A stretch of 64,000 bases of DNA from an uncultured Marinobacter sp. (GTDB taxonomy: Bacteria > Pseudomonadota > Gammaproteobacteria > Pseudomonadales > Oleiphilaceae). Shown here one piece after another: positions 55,431-62,930 of this stretch. The stretch spans positions 62,001 through 126,000 of the forward strand of contig NZ_CAMPJO010000006.1 of assembly GCF_946886895.1 (NCBI RefSeq), given 5' to 3'. A model generated the notes under the pieces. That model was not told the origin of the DNA. It saw nothing but the letters and a program-made list of their open reading frames with translations, and ran no database searches. How positions within the stretch are numbered: position 1 is the stretch's first letter; the number at the start of each line of letters is the position of its first letter. The translations under genes were made by a program, and so were the position numbers.

Positions 55431-56984
55431 ATGGCTGAATCCCGCCATTCGTTGTTCCGCCAGTTCGCGCCCGGCGATTGGCACGGTTTTCTGAAAGGGG
55501 TGGAAAAGGAAGGCCTGCGCGTTGATCGCAACGGGTTCATTGCCCAGACGCCGCATCCCGAGGCCCTGGGCTCGGCGCTGACCCACCCGAGGATCACCAC
55601 CGATTATTCCGAAGCCCTGCTGGAACTGATCACCCCGGTGTTTGACAGTACCGGCGGCATGCTGACATCCCTGCGGGATATTCACACCTTTGTACAGAAG
55701 AACCTGGGTGACGAGGTCTTCTGGCCAGCGAGCATGCCCTGTGAGCTGGATGGCGACCCGAGTATTCCGATCGCGAATTACGGCCGCTCCAACATTGGCC
55801 GGCTCAAACATGTGTATCGCCAGGGCCTGGCGGTTCGTTATGGCCGTATGATGCAGAGCATTGCCGGGGCTCACTATAACCTGTCGCTGCCAGACAGTTT
55901 CTGGCAGAAATGGCAGGCCCTGGTGGGCAATGGCCAGACCCTGAAGGACTTCAAGTCCGACCAGTATTTCTGGCTGATCCGCAATTTCCGTCGGCGCAGC
56001 TGGCTGCTGATGCTGTTGTTCGGGGCCTCGCCCGCGCTGGATGCGAGCTTTGTGGCCGGGGTCAAGCACGACCTCCGCCGCTTCAGCGATAACACCTGGG
56101 TGGGGGCGAATGCCACGTCCCTGCGGATGGGGGATCTGGGTTATCACAACAACGCCCAGGCGTCCCTCAATATCTGCTTTAACGAACTGAGCACCTACAC
56201 CCAGACCCTGGACCGGGCCATCCACACCACCTGGCCGGCATACGAGGCCATCGGCACCCGGCGGGGCGATGACTTCATCCAGATCAATACCAGCGTGCTG
56301 CAGATCGAGAATGAGTATTACAGCGCCGTGCGCCCCAAACGCACCACCGAACGGGAAGAAAAACCGATCCAGGCACTGGATGCCCGGGGCGTGGAATACA
56401 TTGAGGTCCGGTGCCTGGACCTGGACCCGTTTTCACCGGTGGGGGTGAACGAGGTCCAGATAGATTTCCTGGACCTGTTCCTGCTCGACTGCCTGTTGTC
56501 GGATTCACCCCGTATCGGCGACGCCGAGTGCGAACGCCTGGATGACAACTACAAGGATGTGGTGGCCCGCGGCCGAGACCAGACTCTGACACTGTGTCGG
56601 GCTGGTGAGCGCGTTGCGGTCGGTGACGCCGCCAGGGGAATTCTCGATCGGCTGGCCCCTCTGGCGGAACTGCTGGATAGCTGGCAGGGCGGTGACACAT
56701 ACGCCACAGCGCTGGCTGTTCAGCAGGGCAAGTTGTCCGGCCAGGAGCCGGTGCCTTCGGCACGGGTGCTGGATGCCATGGCGGCGTCGGGGCTTGGTCA
56801 CCGGGAGTGGGGCCTGGAAATGGCCAGGCAGCACCAGCAGGCGCTTCGGGCCGAAGACCTGGGTGCCGACCTGGAGGCGGCGTTTCACGCCATGGCCCGG
56901 GAGTCCATCGCCGAGCAGGCCCGGATGGAAGCCGCAGACACGCTGCCTTTCGATGGGTTTCTGGCCCAGTACCTGCGCTCCTGA
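55431..56984 (+). CDS. gshA: Glutamate-cysteine ligase GshA
   Basis: A 517-residue E. coli-type (class 1) enzyme for the first step of glutathione synthesis. Characteristic segments are GVEKEGLRVDRNG near the N-terminus, TDYSEALLELITPV and YIEVRCLDLDPFSPVGV. AGGAG sits six bases before the ATG at 55431; a frame beginning at 55374 is upstream of this site. Length fits E. coli GshA (518). Confidence 0.96.
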   Translation: MAESRHSLFRQFAPGDWHGFLKGVEKEGLRVDRNGFIAQTPHPEALGSALTHPRITTDYSEALLELITPVFDSTGGMLTSLRDIHTFVQKNLGDEVFWPASMPCELDGDPSIPIANYGRSNIGRLKHVYRQGLAVRYGRMMQSIAGAHYNLSLPDSFWQKWQALVGNGQTLKDFKSDQYFWLIRNFRRRSWLLMLLFGASPALDASFVAGVKHDLRRFSDNTWVGANATSLRMGDLGYHNNAQASLNICFNELSTYTQTLDRAIHTTWPAYEAIGTRRGDDFIQINTSVLQIENEYYSAVRPKRTTEREEKPIQALDARGVEYIEVRCLDLDPFSPVGVNEVQIDFLDLFLLDCLLSDSPRIGDAECERLDDNYKDVVARGRDQTLTLCRAGERVAVGDAARGILDRLAPLAELLDSWQGGDTYATALAVQQGKLSGQEPVPSARVLDAMAASGLGHREWGLEMARQHQQALRAEDLGADLEAAFHAMARESIAEQARMEAADTLPFDGFLAQYLRS

Positions 56985-56991
56985 GACGCCT

Positions 56992-57016
56992 GCCGGGCCG
57001 TCGTCACAGGCCCGGC
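56992..57016 (+). promoter_or_regulatory. Stem-loop after gshA
   Basis: GCCGGGCC and GGCCCGGC form an 8-base stem with a 9-base loop just after the gshA stop. No T-run follows, so it is at most a weak or Rho-assisted end. Confidence 0.4.
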
Positions 57017-57104
57017 GGACCTGACGCACAGAATCCGGACACGGAGTTGTCAGCCCCGATCCTGCCTGTTAATTTTTGTAACATCAGGAGCGGGGAGAAA
57101 GGTC

Positions 57105-57320
57105 ATGGCAAGGGATATCAAACTCGGCTGGGATGTTGAGGCACTGAACAAGGCCTATCGCCAAGGCTACATGGCAGCCACGATGGGCATGGAAAAAACC
57201 CGCTGCCCCTACCGTGGCGATGTGGTGATTGCGGCCTGGGAAGCCGGCTGGGATGACGCTGACACCGTTGTCCGGGACGATCGCGACAACGCCGGGGACC
57301 TGTTTTCCCACATTGCCTGA
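57105..57320 (+). CDS. Ribosome modulation factor-like protein
   Basis: A 71-residue protein related to RMF, which helps pair 70S ribosomes into inactive 100S dimers in stationary phase. The family pattern is visible: ALNKAYRQGYMAATMG, the conserved CPY, and AAWEAGWDDA. It is longer than E. coli RMF (55) and carries an acidic tail (VVRDDRDNAGDL) in place of the usual basic end, so ribosome binding may differ. It is convergent with the FliL-like gene. Confidence 0.85.
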   Translation: MARDIKLGWDVEALNKAYRQGYMAATMGMEKTRCPYRGDVVIAAWEAGWDDADTVVRDDRDNAGDLFSHIA

Positions 57321-57339
57321 CCGCGTTTGCAGCCTGGCG

Positions 57340-57804
57340 TCACTTCTGCACCACAAACTCCGTGAACAGCACGCCGGTGACCGCTTCCCCGGTCTGCTGC
57401 TGTTCCAGTACGGCATTGATTCTGGCCAGTGCTTCCTCCCTGAGTGCCTTCTGCCCCTCCGTGCTGGTCAGTTTTTCGGTATCGGTCTGTTCGCCGAAAA
57501 GCATGACCAGCTCGTGGCGTAATCTGGGCATGTGAGCTTCCACTGCGGGGCGGGTGGTAGCACTCGATGCCCGCAGGCTGACTGCTGCTTTCAGGTATGT
57601 CAGCGGCCCATCCGCCTGCCCGACATGGGTAACAAAGGGCGGACCCATCTCAATGTAGTCGGTGATGCCAGGGGCTTCCTCAACCACCTCTTCGGCCTCT
57701 TCTCCGGTTTCCTCGGAAACCGCCGGCAGAGGGCCGAGCGCCAGAAGCAGGAGAGCCAGGGTCAAAAGGTATTTTGGCTGGAGTGTCATAGGCTTGAAGT
57801 TCAT
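57340..57804 (-). CDS. FliL-like protein, outside any flagellar cluster
   Basis: A 154-residue protein with an N-terminal hydrophobic segment (about 12-30, LTLALLLLALGPLPAVS) that looks like a cleavable signal rather than a FliL membrane anchor. An acidic linker (ETGEEAEEVVEEAPG) leads to a FliL-like domain with TYLKAAVSLR, MPRLRHELVMLF and GVLFTEFVVQ. FliL supports flagellar motor torque in the membrane. No flagellar gene is in the window. The ATG at 57789 is an alternative start. Confidence 0.82.
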   Translation of the reverse strand: MNFKPMTLQPKYLLTLALLLLALGPLPAVSEETGEEAEEVVEEAPGITDYIEMGPPFVTHVGQADGPLTYLKAAVSLRASSATTRPAVEAHMPRLRHELVMLFGEQTDTEKLTSTEGQKALREEALARINAVLEQQQTGEAVTGVLFTEFVVQK

Positions 57805-57912
57805 CGGGGTTTAGGGTTTAGTGACCAGTCAGTAGCATGGCTACCGGATGCACCGAGAATAGCAGGCCCGGTGCGAGGATGCAGTTTCAATTCACGATTC
57901 CGAGGTGTTCTT

Positions 57913-58419
57913 TTGACAAGCAGATGGGTGTTCGGGCTGATCTTTCTGGTGTGTGCCGCGCTGCTGGGCGTGGCGTTTTACATGGAGCATGTCATGGGGC
58001 TCGAGCCTTGCCCGTTGTGCTGGCTGCAGCGTTTCGGCTTCATGGGCGCCGGGCTGGTGAGCCTTCTTGCGCTGCTGCAGGGGCCCACCGGCTTTGGTGT
58101 GCGGCTCTACGGCCTGTTGGTGGCGCTGACCGCCGGGGCGGGCCTGGCCGTTGCCGGCCGGCAATTATGGCTGCAGAGTCTGCCGGCGGACCAGGTGCCG
58201 GCCTGTGGCCCGTCGGTGGATTACATGCTGGAGGTGTTGCCCTGGTTCGAGGTGCTCTCAACCGCGCTCAGGGGTACCGGTGACTGCGCCACGGTGGTAT
58301 GGCGCTTCCTGGGCCTGAGCATTCCCGGCTGGACCGCCGTCTTCTTTTCCGTACTGGTCATCACCGGCCTGGTGTTGCTCGTGCGCCGCCCGGGACGCCG
58401 GGAGTGGATCCGTGGCTGA
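57913..58419 (+). CDS. dsbB: Disulfide bond formation protein DsbB
   Basis: A 168-residue inner-membrane protein with four spans. The catalytic pairs are CPLC (first periplasmic loop) and the two cysteines in ACGPSVDYM and GTGDCATVV (second loop). It oxidises DsbA and passes electrons to quinone. The start is the TTG at 57913 with GAGG seven bases upstream, giving MTSRWVFGLIFLVCAALLG; upstream frame extension to 57532 is not credible. Confidence 0.93.
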   Translation: MTSRWVFGLIFLVCAALLGVAFYMEHVMGLEPCPLCWLQRFGFMGAGLVSLLALLQGPTGFGVRLYGLLVALTAGAGLAVAGRQLWLQSLPADQVPACGPSVDYMLEVLPWFEVLSTALRGTGDCATVVWRFLGLSIPGWTAVFFSVLVITGLVLLVRRPGRREWIRG

Positions 58420-58520
58420 AACGGTTGCTACCGGCCTGAGGCTGGGGTAACTTGATGCTCAGCGAACGAAAACCCATTCCCGAGCCCGAATGCCGGATGA
58501 CATAGTGGAGACCAGGCGTT

Positions 58521-59000
58521 ATGTTGGAAAATTGCCGAAATGCCAGGGAGCGCTGGGGTGGCGTCAGTGAATTGATTGATCGCTGGCTCAAGGAGCGTCA
58601 GGAGCTGTTGGTTCACTACTGCGATCTGTCTGGTGAGAGCGACTTCTCCCAGGCCGATGCCCTGAAAGAAAAATTTGTGCGCCTGTGTGAGGTGTTGGTG
58701 GATTATGTCTCCACCGGGCATTTCGAAATCTACGAGCAACTGGTTCGCGAAGCCCGCGAGTTTAATGATGGTGGTCTGGAGCTGGCAGGCAAGGTGTATC
58801 CCCGTATTGAGCAGACCACTGAAATTGCGCTCAATTTCAACGACCGGCTGGATGGCCGCGAGTTGTCGGAAGCCGAAATGAAAACCCTGTTTGATGAGTT
58901 GTCCCGCTTGGGCGAAGCTCTCGAGACCCGCTTCGAGATGGAAGATTTCCTGATTGAGCACTTGCATAACGTTCACGCCGGCAAGGTCGCGCCTGCCTGA
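58521..59000 (+). CDS. Rsd/AlgQ anti-RNA polymerase sigma70 regulator
   Basis: A 159-residue helical protein of the Rsd/AlgQ family, with MLENCRNARERWGGVSELIDRWL and YPRIEQTTEIALNFNDRLD. These proteins bind sigma70 region 4 and shift transcription in stationary phase; in Pseudomonas AlgQ also affects alginate production. Length and sequence are typical. Confidence 0.93.
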   Translation: MLENCRNARERWGGVSELIDRWLKERQELLVHYCDLSGESDFSQADALKEKFVRLCEVLVDYVSTGHFEIYEQLVREAREFNDGGLELAGKVYPRIEQTTEIALNFNDRLDGRELSEAEMKTLFDELSRLGEALETRFEMEDFLIEHLHNVHAGKVAPA

Positions 59001-59050
59001 CCGGTGATCCGATACCGGGCGCCCCTGCACCTCTGCACGGGCGCCCAAAA

Positions 59051-59086
59051 AAAGCCTCAGCGGTTTTCGACCACTGAGGCTTTTTT
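59051..59086. terminator. Bidirectional intrinsic terminator between rsd/algQ and the FKBP gene
   Basis: GCCTCAGCGG (59054-59063) and CCACTGAGGC (59071-59080) form a 10-base stem with one mismatch. A-run and T-run flank it, so it can terminate both convergent genes. Confidence 0.9.
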
Positions 59087-59098
59087 GTGGACGGCGGA

Positions 59099-59836
59099 TT
59101 ACTCGGAGGTGCTCTCTCCGGAAGCCGCGTCGTCAGCACCCGGGTTGATGTCCAGCAGTTCGACATCAAACACCAGGGTTTCATTGGGGCCAATGGCGCG
59201 ATTGCCGCCAGGGCCATAGGCCAGCTCGGAAGGGATATACAGCTTGTAACGAGCGCCCTCGCTCATCAGCTGCAGGCCTTCGGTCCAGCCCGGAATGACC
59301 TGGTTCAGGGCGAAGGTGACCGGCTCGCCGCGCTCGCGGGAGCTGTCAAAAACCTCACCAGAGAGCAGTTCGCCGGTGTAGTGGACCTGGACTGTGTCGG
59401 TGGCCGCCGGCTGCTCACCGGTGCCTTCTTCCAGCACTTCGTACTGCAGGCCGGACTCGGTGGTTTTCACCCCTTCACGTTCGGCGTTCTCGGCGAGAAA
59501 GGCCTTGCCGGCTTCCAGGTTTTTCTGGGCCAGCTCTTCCATCTGTTGGGTCTGCTTTTCCTGCATCTGCTTCTGGTAGGCCACCAGCGCTTGCTGGATT
59601 TCCTCACGGCTCATGCGCTTGGTCTTGTCGTCACCGGCGTGGCCATGCTGGATACCCTGCAGGAACTGGTCCATCTGCAGATCTGGCAGGTCGTTACTCA
59701 TGCGTTCGCCAAGCACCAGCCCCATGCCATAGCTGACTTTCTGTTCGGTGGAGTCCAGTTTCGGATCCTCCGGCGCCGGGGTGGAGCAGCCGGCCACAAT
59801 GCCGGTCATCGCCAGTGCAAGTAACGTTTTTTTCAT
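59099..59836 (-). CDS. FKBP-type peptidyl-prolyl isomerase lipoprotein
   Basis: A 245-residue FkpA/Mip-type isomerase. The signal peptide ends in a lipobox (VAGCS, Cys17). A helical dimerisation region (about 30-115) precedes the FKBP domain (about 135-230) with VQVHYTGELLSGEVFDSS, VIPGWTEGLQLM and IPSELAYG. It folds outer-membrane or periplasmic proteins. A C-terminal Asp/Ala/Ser tail follows the domain. Confidence 0.93.
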   Translation of the reverse strand: MKKTLLALAMTGIVAGCSTPAPEDPKLDSTEQKVSYGMGLVLGERMSNDLPDLQMDQFLQGIQHGHAGDDKTKRMSREEIQQALVAYQKQMQEKQTQQMEELAQKNLEAGKAFLAENAEREGVKTTESGLQYEVLEEGTGEQPAATDTVQVHYTGELLSGEVFDSSRERGEPVTFALNQVIPGWTEGLQLMSEGARYKLYIPSELAYGPGGNRAIGPNETLVFDVELLDINPGADDAASGESTSE

Positions 59837-59975
59837 TACACCATCCTTTCGAGTCTAAGCCAGGGGAGCCCTTGGGCTCCCGAATTGTGTGTCAGAGGTG
59901 AGACGGTAACGGGTTACGCAGCGAGATGCCACTGAACATGTGTTAAGAAACCGGACGCGTTCTTTCAGGCACTGT

Positions 59976-60359
59976 TCACGTGCCATTGCTGCCGGCGGTC
60001 GGGCCCAGTGAGAAAGGCGCGGTATAGGGGGATTGCCAGTCCGTGGCAGGCTCGGAGGAGCGGCCCCGGAACAGGTTCTTGTCAGGCCGTTCAATGGCCA
60101 GGGTGTTCCAGGGACCCCGGGCCGGCGGCTGGTCGGCATAGTGCCAGTTGCCGTCGTTATCCTGCCATTTAAAGACAACCTCCGGGCCTTCCGTCGGTAT
60201 GGGCGGTGGCACCAGGCCCTCAAAGGCCGGGATGTCTGGCTGCTTTTCCTTGGCGACCGGTCTGGAAATCTGTTCAGGGTCGCTCAGGCCGAAGAAGATC
60301 AGCAACAACAGGAAGCCGAGGGCCGGGAACGAGAGCCGGATGAGCCATTTCATGATCAT
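59976..60359 (-). CDS. DUF4124-like membrane-anchored protein
   Basis: A 127-residue protein. Residues 8-24 (LSFPALGFLLLLIFFGL) are a membrane anchor, and the periplasmic part contains FKWQDNDGNWHYADQPP, which looks like the DUF4124 motif. The function is unknown. Its start overlaps the TIGR02444 gene stop by 4 bases (ATGA), so they are one operon. Confidence 0.7.
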   Translation of the reverse strand: MIMKWLIRLSFPALGFLLLLIFFGLSDPEQISRPVAKEKQPDIPAFEGLVPPPIPTEGPEVVFKWQDNDGNWHYADQPPARGPWNTLAIERPDKNLFRGRSSEPATDWQSPYTAPFSLGPTAGSNGT

Positions 60360-60913
60360 GGCTTTGGGTCTCCGTTGGGGACGGGGGCCAACAGGGTGGC
60401 CAGTGTATTCAATAGCGGCATCGCGTCACCGACAGCACCGGGTGAGGGCGCCGCAGCGGCAAGATTGGTTTGGATCAGCTCAGTACATCCTTGCATGTCG
60501 CGATCTTCCGCCGGGTCGTTTTTGATCGTTCGCCAGGCCAGCGCCAGTTCAAGCTGCTCGGCCTCCAGTTCAAGGTCGGCAATACCCGCCCGCAGGCCCC
60601 GGCATTGCGCGGCTTCTTTGGGAATCGCCTGCCGGGCCGTTCGCAGCGCCCCGGTTACATGGCTTCGCCACTCTGTTAACGTAGCGTCCTCAAGACCGGT
60701 GTACGGTCTTCCGGCCAGCGCAAGCCATCCGGCAGACAGGATTCGTGTCACGCTCCAGCCCTGCGCCTGCAGGGCCAGGCAAACCTCCCGGAATCCGGGC
60801 TTGTGCCAGGCCTCCAGAGCAAAACGCCAGAGTGGGCTTTCCGGTTCCAGTGGCGTGGGCAAAACCAGTGGCCGGGCCAGTGGGTGCAGGGCTGTTTCCG
60901 TGTTGGCCGACAT
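60356..60913 (-). CDS. TIGR02444 family protein
   Basis: A 185-residue soluble protein of the TIGR02444 family, known from Pseudomonas and relatives but with no assigned function. LWRFALEAWHKPGFREVCLALQ and GWSVTRILSAGWLALAGRPY are typical. The ATG at 60913 is preferred; an upstream start at 61066 runs into the divergent yheS gene. Confidence 0.85.
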   Translation of the reverse strand: MSANTETALHPLARPLVLPTPLEPESPLWRFALEAWHKPGFREVCLALQAQGWSVTRILSAGWLALAGRPYTGLEDATLTEWRSHVTGALRTARQAIPKEAAQCRGLRAGIADLELEAEQLELALAWRTIKNDPAEDRDMQGCTELIQTNLAAAAPSPGAVGDAMPLLNTLATLLAPVPNGDPKP

Positions 60914-60959
60914 GAACACCGCACCTTCCCTGACAATAGTACGTTGATAAAATGAAACC

Positions 60960-62930
60960 ATGTTAACGATAACCGATCTCAGTTTACAACGGGGTGGCGT
61001 CTGGTTACTAGAAGCCGTCTCCCTGACGGTGCAACCCGGGCAGCGCGTGGCGATTGTCGGAGCCAATGGCGCGGGAAAATCCAGCTTGTTTCAGCTATTA
61101 CTGGGGCAGCTGTCGCCGGAGCAGGGCAGTGTGTCGCTTCCCGGCGGTTGCCGCATTGCCCATATGGCCCAGGAAGTGGCGGCGTCCGGGCGAAGTGCTC
61201 GTGATTTCGTGCTGGACGGCGATCTGGATCTGCGCCGCCTTGAGCAGGAACTGGTCCGGGCCGAGGCCTGCGGAGATGACCACGCCATGGCCCGGATACA
61301 CGGCGAGCTGGATGTCCATGAGGCCTGGTCGGCCGCCCGTCGTGCCGAGTCGCTGCTGCGGGGCCTGGGGTTTTCCGATGCCGACGCGGACCGGCCCGTA
61401 TCGGCCTTCTCGGGGGGCTGGCGGATCCGCCTGAACCTGGCCCAGGCGCTGATGCGCCCCTCGGATCTGTTGCTGCTGGACGAGCCAACCAACCATCTGG
61501 ACCTGGACGCCTGTCTGTGGCTTGAAAACTGGCTGCGCCGGTATCCGGGGACCTTGCTGTTTATCTCCCACGACCGGGATTTCATGGATCGGGTGGCCAC
61601 CAATGTGGTGCATTTCGATCAGCGCAAGCTGGACGCCTATACGGGTAATTACTCAGCCTTTGAAGGGCAGCGTAGCGAGCGGCTGGCCCAGCAGCGAGCC
61701 GGATACGAGCGCCAGCAGGCCCGAATTGCCGAGATTCAGCGGTTTATCGACCGGTTCAAGGCAAAGGCAACCAAGGCTCGCCAGGCCCAGAGCCGGGTCA
61801 AGGCGCTGGAGCGGATGGAGCGTATTGCACCGGCCCACGTGGATTCCCCTTTTAGTTTCGCGTTTCCGGTTGCAGCAAAAGTCTCCAACCCGCTGCTATC
61901 TATTCGCAACGGCCAGGCCGGCCACGGCGATGCCGTGATCCTGGATGGTATTAACCTGACCTTGCTGCCGGGGAGCCGGATTGGCTTGCTGGGCCCGAAC
62001 GGTGCCGGCAAATCGACCCTGATGAACGCATTGCGCGGTGAAGGTACGCTGTTGTCCGGTGAGCGCACCGCTGGTGAACACCTCGCCATTGGTTCCTTCG
62101 CTCAGCATCAGCTCGAATCTCTGGATCTGGACGCCAGCCCGTTTTTGCATCTCCAGCGATTATCGCCGAGGGCCTCCGAACAGAGCATTCGCAATTTTCT
62201 GGGCGGGTTTGATTTTCATGGCGATGAAGCGCTCAGCCCGATTCGCGCCTTCTCTGGCGGTGAAAAGGCTCGGGTGGCACTGGCCGTCATCGCCTGGCAA
62301 AAGCCCAACCTGCTGTTACTGGACGAGCCAACCAACCATCTGGACCTGGAAATGCGCCAGGCCCTGACCATGGCGTTGCAGGATTTCGAGGGGGCCATTG
62401 TGGTGGTCTCCCATGACCGACACCTGCTGCGCAATACCGTGGATGAGTTCTGGCTGGTGAATGACGGTGGTGTAACCGAGTACCAGGGTGACCTGGAAGA
62501 TTACGAGCGCTGGTTGGCAGACCGCCGCAAGGATGACAGCGAGGCGCCCCGGCGCCCGGAACCGGGGCTGGCTGGCCTGGCGGGGACTGATTCCGGTGCC
62601 GAGGGGGTTGCCGAGAGCGCCGAGAGCGCCGAGAGCGCGGACGACCGCAAGGCCCGTAAGCGGGCGGAGGCCGCCGTGCGGCAGAAGCTAAGCCCCTGGC
62701 GCAAGCGGCAATCGGCGCTGGAGCGGGAAATGGAAACTCTGCAAGGGCAGCTGGCGGGCCTGGAAACCGAGCTGTCTGACCCCGCTGTCTACGAGGCGCC
62801 ATCCAAGGCGCGGCTGACGGAACTGTTGGCTCGGCAGGCCCAGGTTACCGGCCGCCTCGGGGATGTCGAGGCAGAGTGGCTTGAGGTGGTGGAGGCCGTG
62901 GAAGCCATGGAGTCGGAACTGGCGGGCTAA
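60960..62930 (+). CDS. yheS: ABC-F ATPase YheS
   Basis: A 656-residue ABC-F protein with two ABC domains. Walker A motifs are GANGAGKSS and GPNGAGKST, signatures are FSGGWRIRLN and FSGGEKARVA, and Walker B motifs are LLLDEPTNHLD twice. The inter-domain linker (arm) lies about 240-280. The C-terminal helical part carries a short ESAESAESA repeat. ABC-F proteins act on the ribosome; YheS is linked to rescue of certain stalled nascent chains. The 3' end overlaps ppx by 4 bases. Confidence 0.93.
   Translation: MLTITDLSLQRGGVWLLEAVSLTVQPGQRVAIVGANGAGKSSLFQLLLGQLSPEQGSVSLPGGCRIAHMAQEVAASGRSARDFVLDGDLDLRRLEQELVRAEACGDDHAMARIHGELDVHEAWSAARRAESLLRGLGFSDADADRPVSAFSGGWRIRLNLAQALMRPSDLLLLDEPTNHLDLDACLWLENWLRRYPGTLLFISHDRDFMDRVATNVVHFDQRKLDAYTGNYSAFEGQRSERLAQQRAGYERQQARIAEIQRFIDRFKAKATKARQAQSRVKALERMERIAPAHVDSPFSFAFPVAAKVSNPLLSIRNGQAGHGDAVILDGINLTLLPGSRIGLLGPNGAGKSTLMNALRGEGTLLSGERTAGEHLAIGSFAQHQLESLDLDASPFLHLQRLSPRASEQSIRNFLGGFDFHGDEALSPIRAFSGGEKARVALAVIAWQKPNLLLLDEPTNHLDLEMRQALTMALQDFEGAIVVVSHDRHLLRNTVDEFWLVNDGGVTEYQGDLEDYERWLADRRKDDSEAPRRPEPGLAGLAGTDSGAEGVAESAESAESADDRKARKRAEAAVRQKLSPWRKRQSALEREMETLQGQLAGLETELSDPAVYEAPSKARLTELLARQAQVTGRLGDVEAEWLEVVEAVEAMESELAG
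62610..62636 (+). repeat. Three tandem 9-base repeats in yheS
   Basis: Three perfect copies of GCCGAGAGC encode Glu-Ser-Ala repeats in a flexible linker after the second ABC domain. Nine-base units keep the frame. Confidence 0.85.

Noticed and set aside
53973..56225. 750-residue open frame on the minus strand
   Set aside because: It is fully antisense to tex and gshA, both clear families; high GC creates such shadow frames.
57532..57912. Long N-terminal extension of dsbB
   Set aside because: It is antisense to the FliL-like gene and DsbB proteins start just before the first span.
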